Shown one piece after another: positions 15,232 through 24,325 of a stretch of 64,000 bases of DNA; the stretch's first letter is position 1, and the number at the start of each line of letters is the position of its first letter. The stretch is from Gillisia limnaea DSM 15749 (GTDB lineage: Bacteria > Bacteroidota > Bacteroidia > Flavobacteriales > Flavobacteriaceae), in contig NZ_JH594606.1 of NCBI RefSeq assembly GCF_000243235.1, forward strand, positions 2,414,572-2,478,571, written 5' to 3'. The notes below the pieces were generated by a model, which saw nothing but the letters and a program-made list of their open reading frames with translations, had not been told where the DNA came from and made no database searches. A program made the translations under genes and the position numbers.

Positions 15232-18200
15232 TTAGAAGTTTAAATTAAAACCTAACGTTAATGATGTTGTTAATGGATAGGTACCATAATCTTCCCCTGG
15301 AGTTAAAGCACTTGTTGTATTATTACTGACTTCAGGATTATAGCCTAAGTAATCAGTAAAAGTAGCAAGGTTGGTACCCGTTAAATAAACTCGGAATCTA
15401 TCGAAGGTTCCACCTAGGAAAGTATCTTTTGTGTTTAAAGAGTAACCTAATGTTACATTCCTCAATCGGATAAATGATCCATCTTCAACTTGAAAAGAAG
15501 ACGGCCTGTTATTATTCCCATGACTCCCTGATTCTCTGTCTGCACGAGGAATACTTCCGTTTCCAGGCTCTAAAGGGGACCTCCAACGTTCATTAAAAAC
15601 CGCATAGGAATTAAAGTTAGCTTCCCCATTTTTAAGATGTCGGGAGGTTAAATTTAATATTTCATTTCCTTCAACCCCTTGAACCAAAAAGCTAAAATCA
15701 ATGCCTTTATATGTGAAGGTGTTTGTTATTCCCCAAGTAAAATCAGGAAAATAGCTTCCGGTTACTGTTCTATCATCCGGTGTGATTTTTCCATCACCGT
15801 TAACGTCAAGAAATTTAAAATCCCCGGGAGCAGGATTCCGTGCTTCTGTATCTTCAGGAGAGTTAGCAATGTCTTCCTCACTTTGGTAAATTCCGTCAAC
15901 AACGTAACCAAAATAACTTCCTATAGGATCACCTACCCGAGTTATATGTCTTATACCAGCGCTACCAGAGGAGAATATCGGCTCATTATTAGCATTTAAT
16001 GATAATACTTCATTTTTGTTGGTAGAGAAATTGAAATTTGTTTCCCATGTAAATTCTCCAACAAGGTTCCTTGTGCGTAAGGCAACTTCAAAACCTTTAT
16101 TCTCAACTTCTCCAATGTTTTGAAGAGTTGTTTCAAAACCAGAAACGGAAGGAATACTTACAAATAATAATAAGTCATTGTTTATTGTTTCATAATAATC
16201 AGCCAATAAAAACAGCCTGTTATTGAATAACCCTAATTCAATACCGAAATTAGTTTGGGTAGCCTTTTCCCAGGTTAAGTCTGGATTGGGTATAGTAGAT
16301 TGTATAAGACCGTTAACTTCATTTCCATTAAAATTGTAATTTAATGGTGATAATAAACCTATAGCCCCATAATTAGGAATTTCAAAATTTCCGGTCTGAC
16401 CCCAGCTAAACCTTAACTTCAATTCGGATAAAGCATCTACAGAGCTAAGAAATTCTTCCTCGTTAATTCTCCAACCAGCTGAAAATGAAGGAAAATATCC
16501 TGTCTGATTGTTTTTCCCAAACCTGGAGGATTTATCTGACCGAATTGTTCCTGTAAAGAGATATTTATCTTTATAGCTATAATTTACCCTTAGAAGTGCA
16601 GAAAGTAAAGACCATTGTTCTTTTACAGAACTTCCTGCGAATACCTGGCCTCCACTTATTGTGGTCACTAAATCATCGGGAAAATTGTCTGCTTGAACCT
16701 GCTTAACAGTTACGTTATCTTTTTGCATAGAATAACCTGCAACTGCATTAATAAAATGATTATCATATTCTTTTATCCAATTTATAGTGTTTTCCCATAA
16801 CCAATTGATCTCTGTTGATGAGGATGCCTGTGCATAAGATTCTCCTTCTGTAGATTCTCTAAATAAAAGAGTATTTCCGCGGTAGAAATCTCTATTGTAT
16901 ATATTGATATAAGACCCTCCAAATGTTTTAAAAGTAAGATTAGGGATTAACTCGTAGGAAAGACCTAAGGAAGTTCTTGTTTGAAATTGAAAAAGATTAT
17001 CATCTACTGCAGGAATAATTGCAAGAGGATTACTTGCACTAGTCGTTCCGGCACCAAGGTGGGATTGGTTGTTGGTTTGATTTATAGTACCATCTTCATT
17101 ATAGGGCCGAACGGTTGGAGAATGAACTAAAGCCGAATACACAATTCCTGGAGGCCTTGCGAAATAAGGTGCAGAGGCTGGTTCTCTTTGATTTTCTGTA
17201 ATGGAAGGAGCTATTCTTAGATCAAGATTTAATTTATCCGTTAGTTGAGAATCTAAGTTCAGCATTAAACTATACCTTTCGAATTGAGAATCGGGAATAA
17301 TTCCTTCCTGAGTGAAATAGCCTCCGGATACATAATAACTGGTATTGTTTTCTATTGGAGAAGCATAAGATAAATTATAGCTTTGGATTGAACCAGTTCT
17401 GAAAATTAGATCCTGCCAGTCTGTATCCGTTCCATCCCAATTTAAAAAAGATTCGGGAAGTTCATAGTTTCCGTTACCTCTTTCTCCCGGGCCTATTGGA
17501 TCATCAGCGGAAGCTCCTGGGACATCTTGTACATAAGGATTGTTCCGCGCATCACGGGTGTATTCTATCAATTCTTCAGCATTCATCAAGTCTAATTTAT
17601 TTGCAACTTCTTGTGAACTATAGTACGTATTGAAAGAAAAGACTCCTTCTTCAGATGGAGTTCCGTTTTTTGTTGTTATCAAAACTACACCATTCCCACC
17701 TCTTGATCCATAAATAGCTGTAGAGGAGGCATCCTTCAAGATTTCCATTGATATAATATCGTTAGGATTTATTGTAGCCAAAGGATTAACAGGGGGAGCT
17801 TGAAAAGAGCCACCTCTTCTTGCTAAATTTCCTTGAATATTTACTGAGGTAAGATTTTTGGAAATAGGAATTCCATCTACTACAAAAAGAGGATCGCTAC
17901 CCGCAGATATAGATCCTGAACCCCTTATCTTTATATTAGGGCTAGAACCAGGCTCTCCGGACACTTCCTGGACTTGTACACCTGCAACCTGTCCTATAAT
18001 AGCGTTTTCAACACTTACAACGGGAATATCGACTATTTGTTCAGGGCTTATTGAGGACGCTGCGCCAGTAAACCTCCTCTTTGAAAGCGTTCCATAACCA
18101 ACTACTAATACCTCATCCAAGGCAGCTGCATCTGCTTGTAAAACTATAATGACATTAGTTTCAGCATTTAAAGAAACTTCTTTAGTCTCAAATCCAACAA

Positions 18201-18516
18201 AGGAGACTACTAAAATATTTTCATTTCCTGGTATTGTCAAGTCGAAATTTCCATCAAAATTAGTTATTGCCCCAATATTTGTTCCTTTAACCTGTACAGT
18301 GGCACCGGGTAAAGGCATACCGTCTGTATCTGTTACGGTTCCCGAAATTTGTTTTTGTTCAGGAATTGGATAATCTATTTTAAAATTTTTCTCACTACCA
18401 TTCGAATCATTGGCAGCGAATGAACATGGTATGGCAGATAAAATCGACAATACAAAAATGGCAGATTTGGAATCCCAAACCACCTTATTTTTAAACATTA
18501 AATAGAGATTTTTCAT
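15232..18516 (-). CDS. SusC-family TonB-dependent outer-membrane transporter
   Basis: A 1094-residue beta-barrel transporter. After the signal sequence comes a carboxypeptidase D-regulatory-like domain (about residues 55-135, ISGTVTDTDGMPLPGATVQV), then the TonB box region LDEVLVVGYG, the plug domain (IKIRGSGSISAGSDPLFVVDG region, about 145-280) and a barrel ending in LTLGFNLNF, the terminal aromatic needed for barrel assembly. With the SusD partner just downstream it imports an oligosaccharide across the outer membrane using TonB energy. It carries its own upstream spacer (102 bases) with a 15-base motif also found ahead of the deaminase-like gene. Confidence 0.96.
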   Translation of the reverse strand: MKNLYLMFKNKVVWDSKSAIFVLSILSAIPCSFAANDSNGSEKNFKIDYPIPEQKQISGTVTDTDGMPLPGATVQVKGTNIGAITNFDGNFDLTIPGNENILVVSFVGFETKEVSLNAETNVIIVLQADAAALDEVLVVGYGTLSKRRFTGAASSISPEQIVDIPVVSVENAIIGQVAGVQVQEVSGEPGSSPNIKIRGSGSISAGSDPLFVVDGIPISKNLTSVNIQGNLARRGGSFQAPPVNPLATINPNDIISMEILKDASSTAIYGSRGGNGVVLITTKNGTPSEEGVFSFNTYYSSQEVANKLDLMNAEELIEYTRDARNNPYVQDVPGASADDPIGPGERGNGNYELPESFLNWDGTDTDWQDLIFRTGSIQSYNLSYASPIENNTSYYVSGGYFTQEGIIPDSQFERYSLMLNLDSQLTDKLNLDLRIAPSITENQREPASAPYFARPPGIVYSALVHSPTVRPYNEDGTINQTNNQSHLGAGTTSASNPLAIIPAVDDNLFQFQTRTSLGLSYELIPNLTFKTFGGSYINIYNRDFYRGNTLLFRESTEGESYAQASSSTEINWLWENTINWIKEYDNHFINAVAGYSMQKDNVTVKQVQADNFPDDLVTTISGGQVFAGSSVKEQWSLLSALLRVNYSYKDKYLFTGTIRSDKSSRFGKNNQTGYFPSFSAGWRINEEEFLSSVDALSELKLRFSWGQTGNFEIPNYGAIGLLSPLNYNFNGNEVNGLIQSTIPNPDLTWEKATQTNFGIELGLFNNRLFLLADYYETINNDLLLFVSIPSVSGFETTLQNIGEVENKGFEVALRTRNLVGEFTWETNFNFSTNKNEVLSLNANNEPIFSSGSAGIRHITRVGDPIGSYFGYVVDGIYQSEEDIANSPEDTEARNPAPGDFKFLDVNGDGKITPDDRTVTGSYFPDFTWGITNTFTYKGIDFSFLVQGVEGNEILNLTSRHLKNGEANFNSYAVFNERWRSPLEPGNGSIPRADRESGSHGNNNRPSSFQVEDGSFIRLRNVTLGYSLNTKDTFLGGTFDRFRVYLTGTNLATFTDYLGYNPEVSNNTTSALTPGEDYGTYPLTTSLTLGFNLNF

Positions 18517-18576
18517 AAATGAATATTTTGGTTAATAGTTAAAAACCGGTATGTAAAGAATTAAAATTTATTTTAT

Positions 18577-18591
18577 AAACTTTTATAATTT
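18577..18591. promoter_or_regulatory. 15-base motif upstream of susC, shared with the gene before it
   Basis: AAACTTTTATAATTT lies 61 bases ahead of the SusC start codon. The identical 15 bases occur ahead of the deaminase-like gene at 20620-20634. Two exact copies at equivalent places suggest a common operator or promoter element, possibly for the ROK repressor of the locus, whose relatives bind AT-rich sites. The region is AT-rich, so chance is not excluded. Confidence 0.4.
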
Positions 18592-18618
18592 AGGTGTTCT
18601 TTATATTATTTAATCCTG

Positions 18619-20538
18619 TTAAAATTTCCATCTCACAAAGGCTTCCATAGCTTCATAGTTGGCTAATCCTAATTTATGATAATTTTCAGCAGTTTTTTTA
18701 TTCCTTTCCTGAGCCCTCACCCAAAATTCTCTTTCGTCATCCCCTGGGAAAACAGGATGATCCTTTTGGGACTGGTGCTGAAAAATTGCATCTTTTTTAC
18801 GCTCAACTTCCTGAGGAGAGAGGGGAACAGCCATTTCTACTTCATAAGTTTCAAATTCCTGCCAAGCTCCACGGTACATCCATAACCAAGCTGATTGCGC
18901 CCATTTTTCTGTTTTTCGAAGTTTCTCCATTGCTTTGAGAATTATGTGGAAGCACACCAAATGGGTTCCATGTGGATCAGCAAAATCCCCTGCAGCAAAT
19001 ATTTGATGAGGTTTTAACTTTTGGAGCAGTTGGATAGTTAGCTCAATATCTCTTTCTGTAACTGGATTTTTCATTTTTTTTCCGCGATCATAAAATGGAA
19101 GCGCCATAAAATGGATTTGATTTTCCTGTAATCCTGCATACCGAGCAGCGGCAATTGCTTCTGATTTTCTTATGAACGCCTTTACATTCTGCACCTCTAC
19201 CGGGTCTGTTTCGTTGGGCTTTTTATTTTTAATGAATGAACTCATTTCACAATAAATTTTCTCAAATTTCTCCGGTGCTACTCCTATACTTTTGTAAAAA
19301 TCGATTGTGAATTCTACGTATCTCAAAACATCTGTATCCCATACACTGGTGTTTCCAGATGTTTGATATGCCACATGAACATTATGCCCTTGATCTACAA
19401 GACGAATAAAAGTCCCTCCCATGGAAACCACATCGTCATCTGGGTGAGGAGAAAAAATTAAAGAAGTTTTTACTGATGGCTCAGCACGTTCGGGGCGTTG
19501 GCTATCTATTGCATTAGGTTTTCCTCCTGGCCATCCAGTGATGGTATGTTGAAGTTGATTAAAAATCTTAATATTAATATTATAGGCTGGTCCGTATTCT
19601 GTGGCAAGCTGAGCCATTCCGTGATTATTATAATCTTCATCTGTTAACTTTAGAATTGGCTTCTTAACGGCATTTGACAACCATATGACTGCTTTTTTAA
19701 TTAGAAATTCATTCCAGTTGCAGTCTTTCACAAGCCAAGGGGTGTTAAATCTGGTTAGTTCAGAAGCGGCATCTGTATCAATAACAAATTCTATATTTTC
19801 AGCTAGCTGGAGAAATGATGCTGGTACTTCTCCTGAAATTTCACCTTCAACAGCTTTCATTACAATAGCTGCCTTTTTGGTATTCCAGGCCATTAAAATA
19901 ATATCTTTGGCCTTAAAAATAGTTCCAATTCCCATTGTTATCGCTTTGGTAGGAACATTTCCTTTCCCTCCAAAATCTCGGGATGCATCTTGCCGGGTTA
20001 AATCATCTAACGTTACTAGCCTCGTCCCTGAATTTGGTGCTGACCCTGGTTCATTAAAACCAACATGCCCTGTTCTTCCAATTCCTAAAATTTGAAGATC
20101 AAGGCCACCAAGGTTTTCAATTTTATTTTCATAGGCCAAGCAGAATTCTATAATTTTTTCTCTATCCAAAGTGCCATCTGGAATATTTATATTTTCTTTT
20201 GGGATATCAATATGATCAAAAAAAACTTCATTCATAAAATGAACATAACTTTGTTTGGATGAGGGATCCATAGGGAAATATTCATCCAAATTAAAGGTTA
20301 TGACCTTTTTAAAGCTAAGTCCCTCTTCTTTATGTAATCTTATTAGTTCATCGTAAACCTGTACAGGTGTAGAACCTGTAGCAAGTCCAAGGATAGTGTT
20401 AGAACCATTCGCCTGGCGTTTTAAAATAACTTCAGCAATTCTTTTAGCAACCATCTTGGATGCAATATGCTTATTCTCATAAACAGATACTGGGATTTTC
20501 TCAAATCGAGTTTCTTCCAAAAAATTTAATCTTGCCAT
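18619..20538 (-). CDS. Glucosamine-6-phosphate deaminase-like protein fused to PIG-L domain
   Basis: A two-domain cytoplasmic protein of 639 residues, the fused form typical of Bacteroidetes. Residues 1-270 are NagB-like: the phosphate loop GLATGSTPVQ (51-60), FNLDEYFPM with the base Asp near 85, and GIGRTGHVGFNEPGS (152-166). The last ~280 residues are LmbE/PIG-L-like, with the metal motif SPHPDDD (His365, Asp367, Asp368). NagB turns glucosamine-6-phosphate into fructose-6-phosphate and ammonia. In Escherichia coli NagB the catalytic loop is NDGH; here it is RTGH, so the Asp of the catalytic triad is replaced by Thr. The protein may therefore work on a different amino sugar or couple deacetylation to deamination. 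First gene of the minus-strand series. Confidence 0.9.
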   Translation of the reverse strand: MARLNFLEETRFEKIPVSVYENKHIASKMVAKRIAEVILKRQANGSNTILGLATGSTPVQVYDELIRLHKEEGLSFKKVITFNLDEYFPMDPSSKQSYVHFMNEVFFDHIDIPKENINIPDGTLDREKIIEFCLAYENKIENLGGLDLQILGIGRTGHVGFNEPGSAPNSGTRLVTLDDLTRQDASRDFGGKGNVPTKAITMGIGTIFKAKDIILMAWNTKKAAIVMKAVEGEISGEVPASFLQLAENIEFVIDTDAASELTRFNTPWLVKDCNWNEFLIKKAVIWLSNAVKKPILKLTDEDYNNHGMAQLATEYGPAYNINIKIFNQLQHTITGWPGGKPNAIDSQRPERAEPSVKTSLIFSPHPDDDVVSMGGTFIRLVDQGHNVHVAYQTSGNTSVWDTDVLRYVEFTIDFYKSIGVAPEKFEKIYCEMSSFIKNKKPNETDPVEVQNVKAFIRKSEAIAAARYAGLQENQIHFMALPFYDRGKKMKNPVTERDIELTIQLLQKLKPHQIFAAGDFADPHGTHLVCFHIILKAMEKLRKTEKWAQSAWLWMYRGAWQEFETYEVEMAVPLSPQEVERKKDAIFQHQSQKDHPVFPGDDEREFWVRAQERNKKTAENYHKLGLANYEAMEAFVRWKF

Positions 20539-20619
20539 TTAATATGCTTTAATCACTTAAACAAAAGGTGAAGGAATTGTAAAAAGTTAAAACTAACGAA
20601 AAAATTTGATTTAACTTAA

Positions 20620-20634
20620 AAACTTTTATAATTT
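20620..20634. promoter_or_regulatory. 15-base motif upstream of the deaminase-like gene
   Basis: Exact second copy of AAACTTTTATAATTT, 82 bases ahead of the start codon of the NagB-like fusion gene. See the copy at 18577. Together they are the best candidates for the operator of this locus. Confidence 0.4.
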
Positions 20635-20676
20635 TTTTATGAAAGTTTTGAAGCCAAGTCAAAAAATTATTTAGAT

Positions 20677-20856
20677 ATGACAACGCCGGTTTATGAATAT
20701 CCTTGTTTTGCGGAAAAATGGAATCCAAAAGAATGCATCAGCCAGGATGGGAATTTATCAAAAAGTAATGTTCATAATAAATATGATCAGGAGCATGGAA
20801 TAAGGAATAGCCCAGGAATTAAAAAGGGTCCCTCTCAAAAAGAAAAGGCAGCATAA
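20677..20856 (+). CDS. Small hypothetical protein, 59 residues
   Basis: An ATG-started frame encoding MTTPVYEYPCFAEKWNPKEC followed by a hydrophilic tail rich in Asn, Lys and Gln, ending KKGPSQKEKAA. No signal peptide or hydrophobic segment, and I recognise no family. It is the only plausible frame in the 768-base spacer 20539-21306, which otherwise holds the divergent control regions of the two carbohydrate loci. Could be a gene fragment or chance frame. Confidence 0.25.
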   Translation: MTTPVYEYPCFAEKWNPKECISQDGNLSKSNVHNKYDQEHGIRNSPGIKKGPSQKEKAA

Positions 20857-21306
20857 AAAAAAGATTTAACCGATTTATGAATTTATTTCCCGAATGAGGG
20901 AAACGAGAAAAATTTCCAGCTTTTCTGTGATCTGAAGTGCAAAAATTGCAATGCGCTCCAAAAAAATGCTATCTTTCTTACTATTTACCAAATAAAGATA
21001 ATGAAAAGAAAGAATAGGTATCAGTGAAATGAGACCGGTGTCATCTTAGTTTATTTTTGTTTATAATTCTATCTATACTTTTTACTTAAAATTAATAATA
21101 CTTCGAAATTTTTAAAGACCTCCTATTTTGAAGTGAATATTGACATTATGTGGGATACTGTTGACGTTATTTCTTAAAGATAAAATTCTGTAAATTATTC
21201 ACAATTAAGCCAGAAGACAAGATTTATAACTAAGGTATATCCCAATGTATTCATATCATTCTATATTTGTTTTTTACTAATGTGAAATTAACCAGTTCTA
21301 CCTGAA

Positions 21307-24057
21307 ATGTTCAGATCGCTAAAATTCCTCGGTTTTATTTATGTGCTTTTTATATTCGCTATGAATTCTTGCCAGTTAAAGAAAAATAGTGAGGTAATCA
21401 ACATAGGTTTCTCCCAGTGTATTAGTACAGATCAATGGCGGAAAGATATGAACCATTCTATGATGGTTCAAACCTCCTTATATCCTAATATCAGTTTAAA
21501 AATTAGAGAGGCAGACCGCAGTATAGAGAGACAAATAGAGCAAATCGAAGCTTTTATTAAAGAAGATGTGGATGTACTGATTGTTTCACCGCTTGAAACG
21601 CAAAAGATCGTACCGGTTATAGAGAAAGCGTATAATAAAGGGATACCAGTAATTCTTATTGACAGAAAAATTAATTCTGATAAATATAGTGCCTTTGTTG
21701 GAGCAGATAATATTGAGGTTGGAAGAATGGCAGCAAGCTATATTGCAGCATCTCCTAAAGAGAAAATCAATGTACTAGAAATTAAAGGAACAGATAATTC
21801 ATCTCCTACTCTGGAAAGAAGTCTTGGGTTTAATCAGGTAGCAGAACGCGAAGGCAAAATAGAAAGTGTAATTACTATTGAAAATTATTCCGATGCGAAG
21901 TTTTCTGATATTTTGGATACGATTGATGTATCTAAAATAGATTTTGTTTTTGCCTTTAATGATATTCTGGCACGGTCGGCATGGCAGGTAGCCAAAAACA
22001 AAGATGTTACAGATGATTTAAAGTTTATAGGTGTTGATGGTTTGGTAGGTCCAGATGGAGGAATTAATATGGTTCTTGAAGGTACGTTGGAAGCGACTGT
22101 TTTATATCCTACAGGAGGGGCAGAGGCGATTAAACTTGCCAGACGTATTTATGAAGGAGAACAAGTTCAAAAAAACAATTCACTCAATATTACGCTTATC
22201 GATAAACTAAATGCTGGTATTATGAAAAATCAGTATGAGAAAATTAACGAGCAGCAGGAGGAATTGGAAAAGCAACTGGAAGCGATAGATGAACAGGAGC
22301 AAAAATATTATGTACAAAATAATCTTTTAAAAGTAGCCATGGCATTGCTTGCCATCATTTTGAGTCTGGCCGTTTATTCTATTTATTCCATTAGAATCAT
22401 TAGAAGGAAAAATAAAGAATTACATCGAACCAATGAGAAAGTGGTATATCAGCGAAATCAAATTGAAAGTATTGCCGAAGAAGTCAAAAAGAGTAATGAG
22501 GCAAAAATGAACTTTTTTACCGGTCTTTCTCATGAATTTAAAACGCCTCTTACCTTAATAATGAGTTCCCTTGAGTCCATTCACATGGAATTAAAAGGTT
22601 CCAAATCCAAATACCAGTCCGATCTTGATGTTATAAACAGGAATTCTAAACGGCTGTTACGACTCATAAATAACTTACTTGATTTCAGGAGAATTGAAGA
22701 TAAAGAGTTTAACCTGAAAGTGTCGAAAACAAATCTTTTCGAATTCTCTCAAAAAATTAGCAGGGATTTTAAAAGAGAAGCAAAAAAGCGTAGTATCAAA
22801 TTCAATATTGAGACGAATAATGAAGATTTAACACTCCTGTTAGATAGTAACTTAATGGATAAGGTATACTTTAACCTGCTTTCCAATGCTTTTAAGTTCA
22901 CTCCGGATCACGGAGAAATTTCTATTAAAATAGAACAGGTTCAGGAAGAAAACAGTGTGGAAATTCATTTTAAGGATTCAGGAATAGGAATTCCAAAGGA
23001 TGAAATGAATCAATTATTCAAACCTTATTTTAAGGCCCGTAACAATAATAAAAACAGTTCAGGTATTGGTTTAGCTCTTTCCAAGCAGTTTGTGGAATTG
23101 CATCATGGGACAATTGATGTTCGATCGCATCAGGGAACCGAGTTCATTGTAAGCCTTCCCACCACAAATGAACATTTCAATAAAGACCAGATAGCGAATA
23201 CAAAAGATGTGGTGCAGCCTTCTTATTTTGAATTACAATTTGAAACTGAATTGAGCGACACCCTACCGGCATCGCCGGGAGACAAAGTTGATAATCAATA
23301 TTCAATTTTGATTATTGAAGATAACGAGGAATTATCGCGTTTCCTGAATAATAAGTTAGGAGTTCATTATAAAACTTATTTATCTGATGGCACAGATGCT
23401 TTAGAGCAGGCTTTCGAAATGATTCCGGATATTATCATTTGTGACATTAACCTAACTGAAAAGGATGGATTTGAGATTTGTGAAACCCTAAAAAAAGATC
23501 TAAGAACCTCTCATATTCCTACTATTATATTGACAGCTCTTAGTGATAGTGAATCGTATTTAAAGGGACTCGAAAGCGGAGCAGATCTCTATTTGACCAA
23601 ACCTTTCAGCTATTCAATTCTAATCCAGTCTATAAAATCACTTCTTTACAATCGTGAAAGACTAAGGTATTATTATACCAATAATCTTTTCAAACTGGAA
23701 AAAGACAATAAGTTCCGGAATCATGAGCAGGAATTTATTTCCAGTCTGAACAATCTTATAAAGGAAAATCTGGATAATTCAGATTTTACGGTCGAGAAGC
23801 TTGCCGAGGATCTTAATATTTCCAGGGTACAACTTTATAGAAAGGTGAAAGCCCTTTTAGGTTTAAATGTAAGCGAGTATATAAATAACTATAAATTGGA
23901 GAGAGCAAAAATAATGCTTGAAGAAAGTGATTTATCTATTAGTGAAATTGCTTACAAAAACGGCTTTTCTACACCCAATTACTTCTCTACGTCTTTTAAA
24001 AATAAATATGGTTCCAGCCCGGCATCCTTCCGAAAGGATTTAAAAGATTACAATTAA
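21307..24057 (+). CDS. Hybrid two-component system regulator with periplasmic sugar-binding sensor (fructose-sensing type)
   Basis: One 916-residue protein joins all steps of a two-component system. Residues 27-310 form a periplasmic-binding-protein-like sensor of the ribose/LacI type (INIGFSQC..., VDVLIVSPLET, VILIDRKI). A membrane helix follows (about 341-363), then a coiled coil, a histidine kinase with SHEFKTPLT (His409) and an ATPase domain (NLLSNAFKFTPDHG, GIGLALSKQF), a receiver (IICDINL aspartate) and an AraC-type DNA-binding domain (RVQLYRKVKALLG ... PNYFSTSFKNKYG). This is the architecture of Bacteroides thetaiotaomicron BT1754, which senses fructose and activates a fructan locus. 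Here it sits directly upstream of GH32 genes in the same orientation, so the same role is very likely. Cys22 in MNSC looks lipobox-like. Confidence 0.93.
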   Translation: MFRSLKFLGFIYVLFIFAMNSCQLKKNSEVINIGFSQCISTDQWRKDMNHSMMVQTSLYPNISLKIREADRSIERQIEQIEAFIKEDVDVLIVSPLETQKIVPVIEKAYNKGIPVILIDRKINSDKYSAFVGADNIEVGRMAASYIAASPKEKINVLEIKGTDNSSPTLERSLGFNQVAEREGKIESVITIENYSDAKFSDILDTIDVSKIDFVFAFNDILARSAWQVAKNKDVTDDLKFIGVDGLVGPDGGINMVLEGTLEATVLYPTGGAEAIKLARRIYEGEQVQKNNSLNITLIDKLNAGIMKNQYEKINEQQEELEKQLEAIDEQEQKYYVQNNLLKVAMALLAIILSLAVYSIYSIRIIRRKNKELHRTNEKVVYQRNQIESIAEEVKKSNEAKMNFFTGLSHEFKTPLTLIMSSLESIHMELKGSKSKYQSDLDVINRNSKRLLRLINNLLDFRRIEDKEFNLKVSKTNLFEFSQKISRDFKREAKKRSIKFNIETNNEDLTLLLDSNLMDKVYFNLLSNAFKFTPDHGEISIKIEQVQEENSVEIHFKDSGIGIPKDEMNQLFKPYFKARNNNKNSSGIGLALSKQFVELHHGTIDVRSHQGTEFIVSLPTTNEHFNKDQIANTKDVVQPSYFELQFETELSDTLPASPGDKVDNQYSILIIEDNEELSRFLNNKLGVHYKTYLSDGTDALEQAFEMIPDIIICDINLTEKDGFEICETLKKDLRTSHIPTIILTALSDSESYLKGLESGADLYLTKPFSYSILIQSIKSLLYNRERLRYYYTNNLFKLEKDNKFRNHEQEFISSLNNLIKENLDNSDFTVEKLAEDLNISRVQLYRKVKALLGLNVSEYINNYKLERAKIMLEESDLSISEIAYKNGFSTPNYFSTSFKNKYGSSPASFRKDLKDYN

Positions 24058-24325
24058 ATTAACAATAGTTTAATGTACCCTCAATTCTTAAGTAGCAGGT
24101 GACTCTATTCCTGTTCAATTATGTATCAAAAATATAAGTTCAGGTTACAATTTCAAAACTACAACGTTTTAGTAAATTCTTATTATATAATCTATAAGTC
24201 TGAATATCAGTATTTTACGAATAATTTTACAATTTTCTAACATATTTGAACGCAATTGAAACATTATCAAAATCGATATTCTGAAATTTAGAATAGTTTA
24301 GACAAATCGAGTAAAAAATGTGATA

